Below, in pieces: positions 1 through 7,381 of a DNA stretch of 41,898 nucleotides; position 1 is the stretch's first letter; each line of letters starts with the position of its first letter. Origin of the DNA: HGM11368 sp051883395 (lineage in GTDB: Bacteria; Bacillota; Clostridia; Christensenellales; UBA3700); the NCBI GenBank assembly GCA_051883395.1, contig JBJETQ010000049.1:1-41898 (forward strand), read 5' to 3'. Made by a program: the position numbers and the translations under genes. The notes below the pieces were generated by a model, which saw nothing but the letters and a program-made list of their open reading frames with translations, made no database searches and had not been told where the DNA came from.

Positions 1-263
1 GCGTCTCTTTCTTTGCACTCTTTGATACTGTACTTAGGCGTACCTTCCAAAGAATAGCCGAGATAGTGCAATTCAAATCTTCCGGCTCTGTCAACGACAG
101 GAGAAAACTCATTGAGAATATCCCTGATTCCTTCGTTGATAAACTGCTTGTAAGATTCTTTTTGCAGTTCAATCAAATACGGTATTTCGAGAGTTTCTTT
201 TATCTTGGAAAAAGACATTCTCTCCGTATTGCCGCACTTGATTTTATGAATTCTTTGAGGCAT
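1..263 (-). CDS. rpoB: RNA polymerase beta subunit, N-terminal fragment (runs off window)
   Basis: Reverse-strand reading from the ATG at 263 gives about 87 residues that match the start of bacterial RpoB, including the stretch IPYLIELQKESYKQF followed by EGIRDILNEFSPV. RpoB is the catalytic beta subunit of RNA polymerase. The start is set by a perfect AAGGAGG at 271-277, seven bases upstream. The gene continues beyond base 1, so only the beginning of the beta lobe/protrusion region is visible. In most Firmicutes rpoB follows rplL; here it is the first gene after a divergent promoter region shared with rqcP, and has its own consensus promoter. A plus-strand ORF at 66-293 is only its shadow. 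Confidence 0.93.
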   Translation of the reverse strand, partial: MPQRIHKIKCGNTERMSFSKIKETLEIPYLIELQKESYKQFINEGIRDILNEFSPVVDRAGRFELHYLGYSLEGTPKYSIKECKERD

Positions 264-328
264 ATCATACCCTCCTTAAAAAAAATTTCGTAATAATGGG
301 CGCAATTATATAATATATATAATAATGC

Positions 329-344
329 ATAATCGCACGATTAT
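329..344. promoter_or_regulatory. Palindrome at the rpoB transcription start
   Basis: ATAATCG-CA-CGATTAT is a 7-bp inverted repeat that covers the predicted +1 of rpoB. It could be an operator or just the 5' hairpin of the leader RNA. No regulator is known from the sequence. Confidence 0.35.
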
Positions 345-346
345 AG

Positions 347-375
347 ATTTTAGCACAAGCCAACAACCTTGTCAA
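347..375 (-). promoter_or_regulatory. rpoB promoter
   Basis: On the minus strand a perfect -35 TTGACA (370-375) is followed by a 17-base spacer and -10 TAAAAT (347-352). Transcription would start near 340, giving a leader of roughly 77 bases before the rpoB ATG at 263. Confidence 0.8.
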
Positions 376-547
376 CGCATTTTAATAAAAATAAGCAAAA
401 ATTTTTAATATATGCGAGAATTATGTCTTAATTGCCTTTATTAGCGTCAGACAAAGCGCCCGCTATTATGCCCTTTCAATTTCCTTTTGGCTGATCTGGA
501 CTAGCGACAAAACGACACAGTATAGCGAAAAAATTGAAATTTTAATA

Positions 548-600
548 ATTGTAAAATTTATGTAAATTTTTCTTTAAATTGTAAAATTATTGTAAAATTT
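548..600 (+). repeat. AT-rich direct repeats in the rpoB-rqcP intergenic region
   Basis: ATTGTAAAATT occurs three times (starting near 548, 578 and 589) with a related TATGTAAATT copy between. They lie in a 460-bp divergent intergenic region (264-726) that otherwise holds only the two promoters and shows no coding potential. They could be regulator sites or curved DNA upstream of the rqcP promoter. Confidence 0.4.
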
Positions 601-663
601 ATCGCATAAAACTAGTTCCAACCGATTGTATAATTCTTTTCGAATTTTTTTCTTTTCCAAATA

Positions 664-691
664 TTGATATTATTTTTTATTATGCTATACT
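664..691 (+). promoter_or_regulatory. rqcP-ispDF promoter
   Basis: TTGATA (664-669), a 16-base spacer and TATACT (686-691), placing the start near 698. The leader is short and carries GGGGG just before the rqcP ATG at 727. Confidence 0.65.
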
Positions 692-726
692 AAATAAGAA
701 TAAGCTACGACGTACTCGGGGGACAA

Positions 727-978
727 ATGAGACTGGATAAATTTTTGAAAGTATCTCGAATTATCAAAAGAAGGAGTGTTGCCAATGAAGCATGCGACGC
801 CCAGAGAGTTCAAATCAACTCCCGCCCTGCCAAAGCAGGCACGCAGGTTAAGGTGGGCGACGAAGTTACTCTGTTCTTTGGCGATAAGACCTTCAAATTC
901 AGAATTCTGAGAGTGGAAGAAACCGTCAAAAAACAGGATTGTACAGACATGTATGAGGTGATAACAGATGAAAATTAA
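727..978 (+). CDS. rqcP: S4-domain ribosome quality control protein RqcP (YabO type)
   Basis: This 83-residue protein is a lone S4 RNA-binding domain with the signature MRLDKFLKVSRIIKRR at the N-terminus, closely matching the small YabO/RqcP family by length and sequence. RqcP stabilises the P-site tRNA on obstructed 50S subunits while RqcH adds C-terminal alanine tails to stalled peptides; this role is taken from the family. The ATG follows a purine-rich GGGGGACAA. Its last 11 bases overlap ispDF, whose ribosome-binding site GAGGTGA lies inside rqcP, so the two are translated from one mRNA. In other Firmicutes yabO sits elsewhere; the link with ispDF and divergent rpoB is lineage-specific. 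Confidence 0.9.
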   Translation: MRLDKFLKVSRIIKRRSVANEACDAQRVQINSRPAKAGTQVKVGDEVTLFFGDKTFKFRILRVEETVKKQDCTDMYEVITDEN

Positions 979-2119
979 CGCAATAATACCGTGTGGCGGA
1001 GCGTCTACAAGAGCGGGGCTTGGTTATAGCAAACTCAAATTCAATATTGGCGGAATGCCGCTTCTTTGCAAAACGTTGACAGCTTTTTGCAGGCAGGACG
1101 TAAGCAGACTTATCATTGCCTGCGCCGACGAAGACAGAGCGTGGATTGCCGATGCGATAGACAACATAGACGCCGACATTACGATATGCAAAGGCGGCGA
1201 CAACCGCACAGCTTCGGTACGCAACGCTCTGGCTTGCGTAGAAGAAGACTGCGACTACGTTATCGTACATGACGGAGCAAGACCTTTTATCAAAAAGGCT
1301 CTTATTGACAGAACAATCGCCTGCGCTATGAAATGGGGCAACGGCGTGGCTGCTCTACCCGTCTCCGACAGCCTGCGAATTGTAGAAAACGGCATCAGCC
1401 AAGCTGTTGACAGGTCCAAGTATTGGACGGTGCAGACGCCGCAAGTGTTTGAAACAAAAAAACTCAAAGAAGCCTATGATTGCGCTCTCAAAGAAGACAG
1501 AAGTTTTTCTGACGACGCTTCGTTGTATGAAGAATATATAGGTAAAGTCTATCTTATAGAAGGCGACAGCGACAATACGAAAATCACTTATGCCAGCGAC
1601 CTTTCCAGATTTGTTCCGCAAACTTTTTATGCAGGTTGCGGTTGGGATACTCATGAGCTGGTAGAAGGCAGACCTTTGATACTGGGCGGAGTAACGATAC
1701 CGCACGATAAGGGACTGATGGGACACAGCGACGCCGACGTGTTGACGCATGCCGTTATGGACGCTCTGCTCTCCGCTTCTCACAACGGTGATATAGGAAG
1801 GCAGTTTCCGGACACCGACCCTGCGTTTAAAAACATATCTAGCATAATATTGCTCAAAAACGTGCTTGGTCTGCTCAAAAGTCAGGGGTACAGAGTGGGC
1901 AACGTATCCGCTACCGTTATGGCTCAAAAGCCAAGACTTGCCGAATTTATCCCGATAATAGAAGAAACTCTTGCGAGAGCTATGGACATTGACACTACCA
2001 AAGTGAGCATCACGGCAACGACCACCGAAAAGCTGGGACTTGTGGGACGGGAAGAAGCTATCAGTTGCAACGCCTACTGCTCTCTTTACAAAATAGTTGA
2101 TAATAAAAACAATCGATGA
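968..2119 (+). CDS. ispDF: Bifunctional IspD/IspF (MEP isoprenoid pathway)
   Basis: This 383-residue fusion joins two steps of the methylerythritol phosphate pathway. Residues 1 to about 218 are IspD, which makes CDP-methylerythritol (nucleotide-binding start IIPCGGASTRAGLG with a later KLKF, then LPVSDSLR and TPQVF). Residues about 222-383 are IspF, which makes the 2,4-cyclodiphosphate; metal-binding D and H appear in WDTHEL and the family signature as GHSDADVLTH, followed by TTTEKLGLVGR near the end. The fusion skips IspE, which acts between them and is not in the window. The IspD glycine-rich loop deviates from the usual GxGxRM form, but the Arg and Lys are kept. The start overlaps the end of rqcP by 11 bases. 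Confidence 0.95.
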   Translation: MKINAIIPCGGASTRAGLGYSKLKFNIGGMPLLCKTLTAFCRQDVSRLIIACADEDRAWIADAIDNIDADITICKGGDNRTASVRNALACVEEDCDYVIVHDGARPFIKKALIDRTIACAMKWGNGVAALPVSDSLRIVENGISQAVDRSKYWTVQTPQVFETKKLKEAYDCALKEDRSFSDDASLYEEYIGKVYLIEGDSDNTKITYASDLSRFVPQTFYAGCGWDTHELVEGRPLILGGVTIPHDKGLMGHSDADVLTHAVMDALLSASHNGDIGRQFPDTDPAFKNISSIILLKNVLGLLKSQGYRVGNVSATVMAQKPRLAEFIPIIEETLARAMDIDTTKVSITATTTEKLGLVGREEAISCNAYCSLYKIVDNKNNR

Positions 2120-2125
2120 TACAAT
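2097..2125 (+). promoter_or_regulatory. Promoter giving a probably leaderless transcript
   Basis: TTGATA (2097-2102), 17-base spacer and TACAAT (2120-2125), overlapping the end of ispDF. The next ATG is at 2132, only six bases after the -10 box, so initiation would fall on or next to the start codon. No Shine-Dalgarno sequence precedes that ATG. Confidence 0.55.
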
Positions 2126-2131
2126 AACACT

Positions 2132-2434
2132 ATGAAAGAAAAACCCGTAAAAAAATCTGAAAAAGTACTCAACGATGTCTTTATGGTGCTGATGACGATA
2201 TTGTCATGCGTCGGCTTCATTTGCATACTGTTTGTCGGCGGATTTTTGGGCGTGATAGGCGCAATGTATTTAGTAAAAAGTTTTTCTTTTGAAGGAATAA
2301 AGATACTGGGCGGTATCGTTTTGAGTATTCTTGCCATACTCACCTGCGCCCTGATGATTTATGCCGATTATCTTATTGCAAAAGCAACGGTAAAAGGCGT
2401 CGAAAACTATCTAGAAGAACGAAAAAATAAATGA
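2132..2434 (+). CDS. Small two-helix membrane protein, unknown function
   Basis: This 100-residue protein has a basic N-terminus (MKEKPVKKSEK), two hydrophobic helices at about 18-45 and 55-80, and a charged C-terminal tail ending KNYLEERKNK-like. I do not recognise a family. It starts 12 bases after ispDF but has its own promoter-like sequence inside the end of ispDF and no visible ribosome-binding site, which fits leaderless translation. A strong bidirectional terminator follows at once, closing the rqcP-ispDF group. Coding potential is supported by the helix pattern and by the terminator placement rather than by homology. Confidence 0.7.
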   Translation: MKEKPVKKSEKVLNDVFMVLMTILSCVGFICILFVGGFLGVIGAMYLVKSFSFEGIKILGGIVLSILAILTCALMIYADYLIAKATVKGVENYLEERKNK

Positions 2435-2437
2435 AAT

Positions 2438-2468
2438 AAAAAAGCGCTACCTTTGTGTAGCGCTTTTT
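2438..2468. terminator. Intrinsic terminator after the rqcP-ispDF group
   Basis: GCGCTAC (2444-2450) pairs with GTAGCGC (2457-2463), extended by an A-run on the left and a T-run on the right. It can work in both directions. The next 180 bases to the MATE stop codon show no gene. Confidence 0.85.
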
Positions 2469-2654
2469 ATCAATTTGCATACTTTACCTTGCCAAAATAT
2501 TCGCATTCTACTAAACCCCTGTCTAAACTGCTTTAAAATCGACATCTGCAAATTTGCGGTTGGTCGAATCAAGGTTGTTTTGCTTTGATATAAAATATAA
2601 TTCAGTATTTTCTTTTTATATTTATCATTCTAATAGCAGATATTCTGAGCAATA

Positions 2655-4175
2655 TCATATCAAATTGTCGGTGCTGTTCGTTTCGCTCCCGGGCTGATTA
2701 TCCGACGACAAATCGGATAAGCCGTCGCTCACTTTTATTTCCTTTTCGTCGACAATATCCGTATTATCCTGTATATTTTTGGTATTGTCAGCAGCTATTT
2801 CTTCCGATATACGTCTGTTGGTTCTTTTGAGAAAGAACAAACTGAAAAACAATGTCAGAGCTTCGGCAATGGTAAGCGACCACCATATAGCGTTGATTTT
2901 TCCTGTCTTAGAGAGCAACCACGCCACAGGCAAGGCAATAATGATTTGACGGGAAAGCGACATTACCAGACTGTATAGTGCGTTGCCGACCGCCTGAAAA
3001 AGACCGCTCATGACGATATTGAACCCTGCTATAAGGAATGAAACCGACAAGGCTCGCAATCCTACCGTACCTATCGACATCATATCGTCGGAAGCTTCAA
3101 AGAGTCTGAGCATAGCTTGCGGAAAGCATTGAAGAATAAGAAAACCGACAAGCATAATTGATACGGCGGCAACGACGGAAATCTTGACAGTCTGCCATAT
3201 TCTTGACTTTTGTCTTGCTCCGAAATTGTATGCAATGATAGGAATCATTGCGTTGTTGATGCCGAATACAGGCATAAAAACAAAGCTTTGCAACTTGAAG
3301 TATATGCCCAAAAAAGAAGTAGCTGTATTGCCAATAAGGCTGGTTTCCGTATTGAAAGCAAGCAAAATCTGGTTGAAACCGAAAACCGTAACCGACGTGA
3401 TTGACGCCATAAGCATAGACGGTATTGCCACTTTGTATATACGGGCAAGCAGCTTTTTGTCCGGCAACATATCTTTGAAAGTAATCTTGATTTCTTTGTT
3501 AAAAAACACGTTGAGCAACAATCCCGTTAGCATAGACAACAACTGTCCGATTACCGTGGCAACCGCTGCACCCTTGACTCCCATTGCGGGGGCGCCCAGA
3601 TAACCGAAAATAAATATAGGGTCCAGCACGATATTGACGACGGCTCCCACCAACTGCATTGCCATAGACAATAGAGTTTTGCCTGTGGCTTGCAACAGTC
3701 GTTCAAACGTTACCTGAAAAAATACGCCGACAGATATTACGCACACTATAAAAGTGTATTCCGTCCCCATGGTAATAATAGATTCAATATCCGTCTGAAT
3801 TTCGTAATACTTACGGGCAAAAAGTCCGCCTATCAAAGCCACTACGGCAGTATTGATAATTGCTAGAATTATTGCGTTGGAAGCCACCTTGTTGGCTCTG
3901 GCAAAATTGCGCTGTCCCAGCGACTTGGAAAGAAGCGAATTGACACCCACGCCCGTACCAACGGCTATGGCAACGATAACGTTCTGGACAGGAAAAGCAA
4001 GAGAGACTGCCGTCAGAGCGTCTTCTCCCAGTTTTGCCACAAATATGCTGTCGATAACGTTGTAGCACGCCTGCACAAGCATAGATATAGCTATCGGCAA
4101 CGCCATGGAAAACAATAGCTTTCCTATTGGCATTACCCCCATTTTGTTTTGTCCCGATTTTATCGTTTGTTCCAT
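2655..4175 (-). CDS. MATE family multidrug/cation antiporter
   Basis: This 506-residue protein has about twelve hydrophobic helices in two related halves and begins GKLLFSMALPIAISMLVQ, the usual opening of MATE (MatE) exporters. Such proteins use Na+ or H+ gradients to export cationic drugs or metabolites; the actual substrate cannot be told. Motifs include FVAKLGEDALTAVS in helix 2 and GVGVNSLLSKSLGQ. After the last helix there is an unusually long acidic, Asn/Ser-rich cytoplasmic tail of about 50 residues (EEIAADNTKNI to the end). AAGGAG sits five bases before the ATG. It appears monocistronic, with its own weak promoter and the mrp terminator downstream. Confidence 0.92.
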   Translation of the reverse strand: MEQTIKSGQNKMGVMPIGKLLFSMALPIAISMLVQACYNVIDSIFVAKLGEDALTAVSLAFPVQNVIVAIAVGTGVGVNSLLSKSLGQRNFARANKVASNAIILAIINTAVVALIGGLFARKYYEIQTDIESIITMGTEYTFIVCVISVGVFFQVTFERLLQATGKTLLSMAMQLVGAVVNIVLDPIFIFGYLGAPAMGVKGAAVATVIGQLLSMLTGLLLNVFFNKEIKITFKDMLPDKKLLARIYKVAIPSMLMASITSVTVFGFNQILLAFNTETSLIGNTATSFLGIYFKLQSFVFMPVFGINNAMIPIIAYNFGARQKSRIWQTVKISVVAAVSIMLVGFLILQCFPQAMLRLFEASDDMMSIGTVGLRALSVSFLIAGFNIVMSGLFQAVGNALYSLVMSLSRQIIIALPVAWLLSKTGKINAIWWSLTIAEALTLFFSLFFLKRTNRRISEEIAADNTKNIQDNTDIVDEKEIKVSDGLSDLSSDNQPGSETNSTDNLI

Positions 4176-4194
4176 CTTGACTCCTTAGACATAA

Positions 4195-4223
4195 ATAATA
4201 ACACACAAAATAATATTGCACAA
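4195..4223 (-). promoter_or_regulatory. Possible promoter of the MATE gene
   Basis: Minus strand TTGTGC (4218-4223), 17-base spacer, TATTAT (4195-4200). The -35 match is weak. Confidence 0.45.
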
Positions 4224-4244
4224 ACGAAAAGCAAATAAAAAATA

Positions 4245-4270
4245 TAAAAAATCACCGCCCAAGGCGGTGA
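4245..4270 (-). terminator. Terminator of the mrp gene
   Basis: TCACCGCC (4252-4259) and GGCGGTGA (4263-4270) form an 8-bp stem with a 3-base loop, followed on the minus strand by TTTTTT. It starts only a few bases after the mrp stop codon. Confidence 0.85.
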
Positions 4271-4273
4271 AAG

Positions 4274-5083
4274 TTATTTGACAAGCTCCTTGACAAAATC
4301 TGTCAGGTATCCGTTGAGATAACTCTCAACTTTGCCTGCGTCCATCGATTTTGTCATCATGGTATCAATCGGCACCCTTTCATAGAGTTTTATGCCTTGG
4401 TTTGCACACACTTCTTCAAGCCTGCTCTCACCAAAAATAAACTCCTTGCGATGACAGTCGGGACACTCGTAATAGGACATGTTTTCTACCATTCCAAGTA
4501 TTGGCACGTTCATCAGCTTTGCCATATTGACCGCCTTTGAGACAATCATCGAAACAAGTTGTTGCGGCGACGTTACTATCACTATTCCGTCTATCGGCAA
4601 CGATTGAAATACCGTGAGCGGCACGTCTCCCGTTCCCGGTGGCATATCGACAAACATATAATCTATATCGCCCCATGCTACGTCGCTCCAAAATTGTTTG
4701 ACCGTACCTGATATAAGCGAGCCACGCCATACGACAGGTTGCGACGGGTCGTCCAGCAGACAGTTGAGCGACATTATTTTAATTCCGTTCTCGCTGACAA
4801 GCGGAATAATGTTGCCGTCCATGCCGTATGCCTTCTGATTTATTCCGAAAGCCGCAGGAATCGACGGACCGGTTATGTCGGCGTCAAGTATCGCCGTCTT
4901 ATAGCCCAGTTGGCTGACTTTGACTGCAAGCAAAGAAGTGATGGTAGACTTTCCTACTCCGCCTTTGCCGCTGACCACAGCTATTACTTTTTTAATTTTA
5001 GAAGCGGCGTTTGCAGGCGCAAGCAACGAACTTGACTCGCACTTTTCCTTACAGTTGCCGCAATCGTGATTACAACTTGACAT
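4274..5083 (-). CDS. Mrp/NBP35-type iron-sulfur cluster carrier ATPase
   Basis: This 269-residue protein is a ParA-like P-loop ATPase of the Mrp/NBP35/ApbC group, which carries Fe-S clusters to target enzymes. The N-terminus has four cysteines (C4, C8, C11, C15) as in NBP35-type proteins; the deviant Walker A GKGGVGKS is at about 39-46; VDMPPGTGD and the C-terminal CPDC pair, which bridges the cluster in the dimer, are visible. I chose the ATG at 5083 over the longer frame to 5119 because AAAGGA precedes it by eight bases. It follows trxA across a terminator hairpin. A role in loading the many Fe-S proteins of this genome is likely but inferred. Confidence 0.92.
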   Translation of the reverse strand: MSSCNHDCGNCKEKCESSSLLAPANAASKIKKVIAVVSGKGGVGKSTITSLLAVKVSQLGYKTAILDADITGPSIPAAFGINQKAYGMDGNIIPLVSENGIKIMSLNCLLDDPSQPVVWRGSLISGTVKQFWSDVAWGDIDYMFVDMPPGTGDVPLTVFQSLPIDGIVIVTSPQQLVSMIVSKAVNMAKLMNVPILGMVENMSYYECPDCHRKEFIFGESRLEEVCANQGIKLYERVPIDTMMTKSMDAGKVESYLNGYLTDFVKELVK

Positions 5084-5110
5084 ATCATTTATCCTTTGTT
5101 CAACTTGCAC

Positions 5111-5137
5111 AAAAAGCAAAGACCCTGCGGTCTTTGC
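5111..5137 (-). terminator. Terminator between trxA and mrp
   Basis: GCAAAGACC (5116-5124) pairs with GGTCTTTGC (5129-5137) around a 4-base loop; the minus strand continues into TTTTT. It ends trxA transcription; read-through could feed mrp, for which no separate promoter was found. Confidence 0.85.
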
Positions 5138-5150
5138 AATAAACGTGCGT

Positions 5151-5459
5151 TTATTTTACCATGTCCAGAATTTCTTCCTTAGACCTTACTCCAACCGATT
5201 GATTGACGATTTTGCCGTCCTTAAATACTATAAGAGTAGGTATGCTCATTATGCCAAACCTGACAGCCAACTCTTCTTGTTCGTCAACGTTGACTTTGCC
5301 AACTTTGAGTCCAGTATACTGCTCGGCTATCTCGTCCACAACGGGAGAAAGCATTCTGCAAGGTCCGCACCACGAAGCCCAGAAATCTACCAATACAGGC
5401 AGCTGAGACTGCATTACTTCTTTGTCAAAATTATCTTTGGTAATCGTTATTATTGTCAT
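5151..5459 (-). CDS. trxA: Thioredoxin
   Basis: This 102-residue protein is a canonical thioredoxin with FWASWCGPC active site (C31, C34), the cis-proline segment SIPTLIVFKDG, and full family length. It reduces disulfides in cytoplasmic proteins. AGGAG sits before the ATG. It is divergent from the flavoprotein gene at 5584, which probably reduces it; the 124-bp intergenic region holds both promoters. On the minus strand a TATAGT -10-like box is visible with only a weak -35. Confidence 0.96.
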   Translation of the reverse strand: MTIITITKDNFDKEVMQSQLPVLVDFWASWCGPCRMLSPVVDEIAEQYTGLKVGKVNVDEQEELAVRFGIMSIPTLIVFKDGKIVNQSVGVRSKEEILDMVK

Positions 5460-5537
5460 AACAATCTCTCCTTTTGATGTCTATATAGCAACTATATCAT
5501 ATTTGACGATATTTATCCATAGTTTTTTTGAAAATTT

Positions 5538-5566
5538 TTGATAAATATCCGACAATGTGCTATACT
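5538..5566 (+). promoter_or_regulatory. Promoter of the thioredoxin reductase-like gene
   Basis: TTGATA (5538-5543), 17-base spacer, TATACT (5561-5566). The start would be near 5573, leaving a leader of about 11 bases that is little more than the AGGAG ribosome-binding site. Confidence 0.75.
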
Positions 5567-5583
5567 CTAAGCAGGAGAAATAT

Positions 5584-6438
5584 ATGCAGGACGTTATAAT
5601 TATAGGTAAGGGACCGGCAGGGGTATCCGCAGCACTATATACGGCAAGAGCCGGACTTAAAACTACGATAGTCGGCACAGACAACAGCGCATTGAAAAAA
5701 GCCGGGAAAATCGAAAATTATTTTGGCTTTGAAAGTGTGAGTGGCAAACAGTTGCTGGAATACGGCGAAAATCAGGCAAAAAGAATCGGCGCAGACGTTG
5801 TCGAAGCCGAAGTGCTTGACGTTTCTCTTTGCGACTCGTTTATCGTAAGCACCACACAGGGAGTTATGACTGCAAAAAGCGTTATTATCGCCACAGGCGC
5901 ACCACGCAACACCGTCAATATTGACGGACTGAAAAGATTGGAAGGCAAGGGTGTAAGTTACTGTGCCGTGTGCGACGCTTTCTTTTATCGCAAAAAGAAA
6001 GTTGCGTTGCTAGGCAACTCGCACTATGCCCTTCACGAATACGAAGCCATAAAAGACATCGTGAGCCAGGCAGTTGTTCTGACAAACGGTCTGCCATGCG
6101 AAGAAGACTTTGGCAATGCACAAGTGATTGACAAAAAGATTGTGCGATTGCTAGGCGACGACAGGCTGGAAGGAGTGGTTTTTGACGACGACAGCCAATT
6201 GGAAACAGACGGTTTGTTCGTTGCACTCGGTCAGGCATCGGCAGACGTGCTTGCCCGCAAAATTGGAGCTGTCAGCAATAACGGATTTATCAAGACAGAT
6301 AAAGATATGATGACGACTGCCCCCGGTCTGTTTGCGTGCGGCGACTGCGTAGGCGGACTGCTACAAATAAGTAAAGCAGTAAGCGACGGCGCTATTGCCG
6401 GCACCGCTGCCGTAAGATTTGTAAAGGCCCGTAAATAA
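5584..6438 (+). CDS. Thioredoxin reductase-like flavoprotein, possibly ferredoxin-linked
   Basis: This 284-residue flavoprotein has the TrxB layout: FAD-binding GKGPAGVSAALYTARAG (about 8-24), redox pair CAVC (C127, C130) followed by DAFF, and the C-terminal FAD motif GLFACGDCVGG (248-258). The pyridine-nucleotide domain is odd. Where TrxB has GGGxSAxE the sequence reads LLGNSHYALHEY, and the HRRxxxR phosphate-binding motif is replaced by LTNGLPCEEDF. The domain is also shorter than in the usual 305-320 residue enzymes. These losses are the hallmarks described for pyridine-nucleotide-independent, ferredoxin-linked thioredoxin reductases of clostridia, so ferredoxin is the likely donor. The ATG at 5584 is chosen because AGGAG is seven bases upstream. 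It is divergent from trxA. Confidence 0.85.
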   Translation: MQDVIIIGKGPAGVSAALYTARAGLKTTIVGTDNSALKKAGKIENYFGFESVSGKQLLEYGENQAKRIGADVVEAEVLDVSLCDSFIVSTTQGVMTAKSVIIATGAPRNTVNIDGLKRLEGKGVSYCAVCDAFFYRKKKVALLGNSHYALHEYEAIKDIVSQAVVLTNGLPCEEDFGNAQVIDKKIVRLLGDDRLEGVVFDDDSQLETDGLFVALGQASADVLARKIGAVSNNGFIKTDKDMMTTAPGLFACGDCVGGLLQISKAVSDGAIAGTAAVRFVKARK

Positions 6439-6463
6439 ACGGACAGAGCTATATTCTGACAAT

Positions 6464-6503
6464 AAAAAAACGGAGATAAGTCGATACATATCCCCGTTTT
6501 TTT
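6464..6503. terminator. Bidirectional terminator between the flavoprotein gene and nadE
   Basis: ACGG-A-GATA (6470-6478) pairs with TATC-C-CCGT (6489-6497), flanked by A7 on the left and T7 on the right, so it serves both convergent genes. Confidence 0.85.
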
Positions 6504-6517
6504 GTTTTGATATGATT

Positions 6518-7255
6518 TTATTCTTCATCCATCGTCTTATACAATACAGGCGGTTTGCGCTTGTGAGCCGAAGCGTCAAACATCTTTTCGAGTTTTTCGT
6601 TGCGCTCACCCTTAGCTCTTTTGACAGTAATATATTCGTCTAGCTGGCGATAGGTTATTCCAAGTTCCTTTTCGTCTGTCTGGCCGTCGTACAAAGAAGC
6701 AGACGGAGCCTTTTCGATGATAGCCCTAGGACAACCAAGATACTCCAAAAGCTCATATATTTGACCTACCGTAAGGTCTGCAATAGGGTTGAAGTCGCAT
6801 GCCCCGTCTCCCCATTTGGTAAAATACCCCACAAACCTTTCGCTTCGATTGCCGGTTCCTGCTACAAGACGTCCTTCCGCCGCAGCAATTGAATAAAGCG
6901 TAGCCATGCGCAATCTTGGCGCAATATTGACTACCGCAGCTTCGTTGAGAGTGGCGACTCCTTCCAACTGCGTAAGCATCTGCGCCCTGACAGGCGTAAG
7001 GTCAACGACTCTTGTTTCGATATCGAATTTGGACGAAAGCTCCATACCGTCCTGCTTGTCGATTGTGTAATTGCGCTGGCTGAAACAAGGCATAATTACT
7101 GCCACAGTATCGGGACAAGCCATCTTGCACAAGATGCCTACGAGAGCGCTGTCTTTGCCACCGCTGTTGCCAAAGACTATACCTTTGGCTTTGCTGTCCG
7201 TAAGTATCGAACGGATAAATGCAACTCTGTTTTCAACTTCTCTTTTTGCGTCCAT
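6518..7255 (-). CDS. nadE: NAD synthetase, ammonia-dependent
   Basis: This 245-residue protein makes NAD from deamido-NAD, ATP and ammonia. The adenylation P-loop is GNSGGKDSALVG (residues about 29-40), and the downstream NIAPRLRMATLYS, GTGNRSERFVGYFTKWGD and PSASLYDGQTDEKELG blocks are classic NadE. There is no glutaminase domain, so free ammonia is the nitrogen source, fitting a genome rich in ammonium handling. GGAGG precedes the ATG. It is monocistronic with its own promoter. Confidence 0.95.
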   Translation of the reverse strand: MDAKREVENRVAFIRSILTDSKAKGIVFGNSGGKDSALVGILCKMACPDTVAVIMPCFSQRNYTIDKQDGMELSSKFDIETRVVDLTPVRAQMLTQLEGVATLNEAAVVNIAPRLRMATLYSIAAAEGRLVAGTGNRSERFVGYFTKWGDGACDFNPIADLTVGQIYELLEYLGCPRAIIEKAPSASLYDGQTDEKELGITYRQLDEYITVKRAKGERNEKLEKMFDASAHKRKPPVLYKTMDEE

Positions 7256-7272
7256 ATTCGCCTCCTGTTTTC

Positions 7273-7301
7273 AGCATACTACCCGACCGTAAAAAAGTCA
7301 A
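7273..7301 (-). promoter_or_regulatory. nadE promoter
   Basis: Minus strand TTGACT (7296-7301), 17-base spacer, TATGCT (7273-7278), close upstream of the nadE start. Confidence 0.7.
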
Positions 7302-7320
7302 ATATATGAGAGTTTTTTGC

Positions 7321-7352
7321 AAAAAAAATACACCCCTTAGGGGTGTATTTTT
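7321..7352 (-). terminator. Terminator of the sigma/anti-sigma/lipoprotein group
   Basis: ATACACCCC (7328-7336) pairs with GGGGTGTAT (7340-7348) around a 3-base loop; on the minus strand it runs into T8. A small second hairpin GGAC-GAA-GTCC lies just upstream in the transcript. Confidence 0.88.
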
Positions 7353-7381
7353 CGGACGAAGTCCTGTTGGGGGGAATTATG

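Noticed and set aside
66..293. Plus-strand 75-codon ORF
   Set aside because: It is antisense to the rpoB start, has no ribosome-binding site or family resemblance, and the minus strand reads as a clear RpoB N-terminus.
4274..5119. Longer start for the Mrp protein at 5119
   Set aside because: The extension overlaps the trxA terminator hairpin, has no ribosome-binding site and precedes the usual cysteine-rich N-terminus; the ATG at 5083 has AAAGGA upstream.
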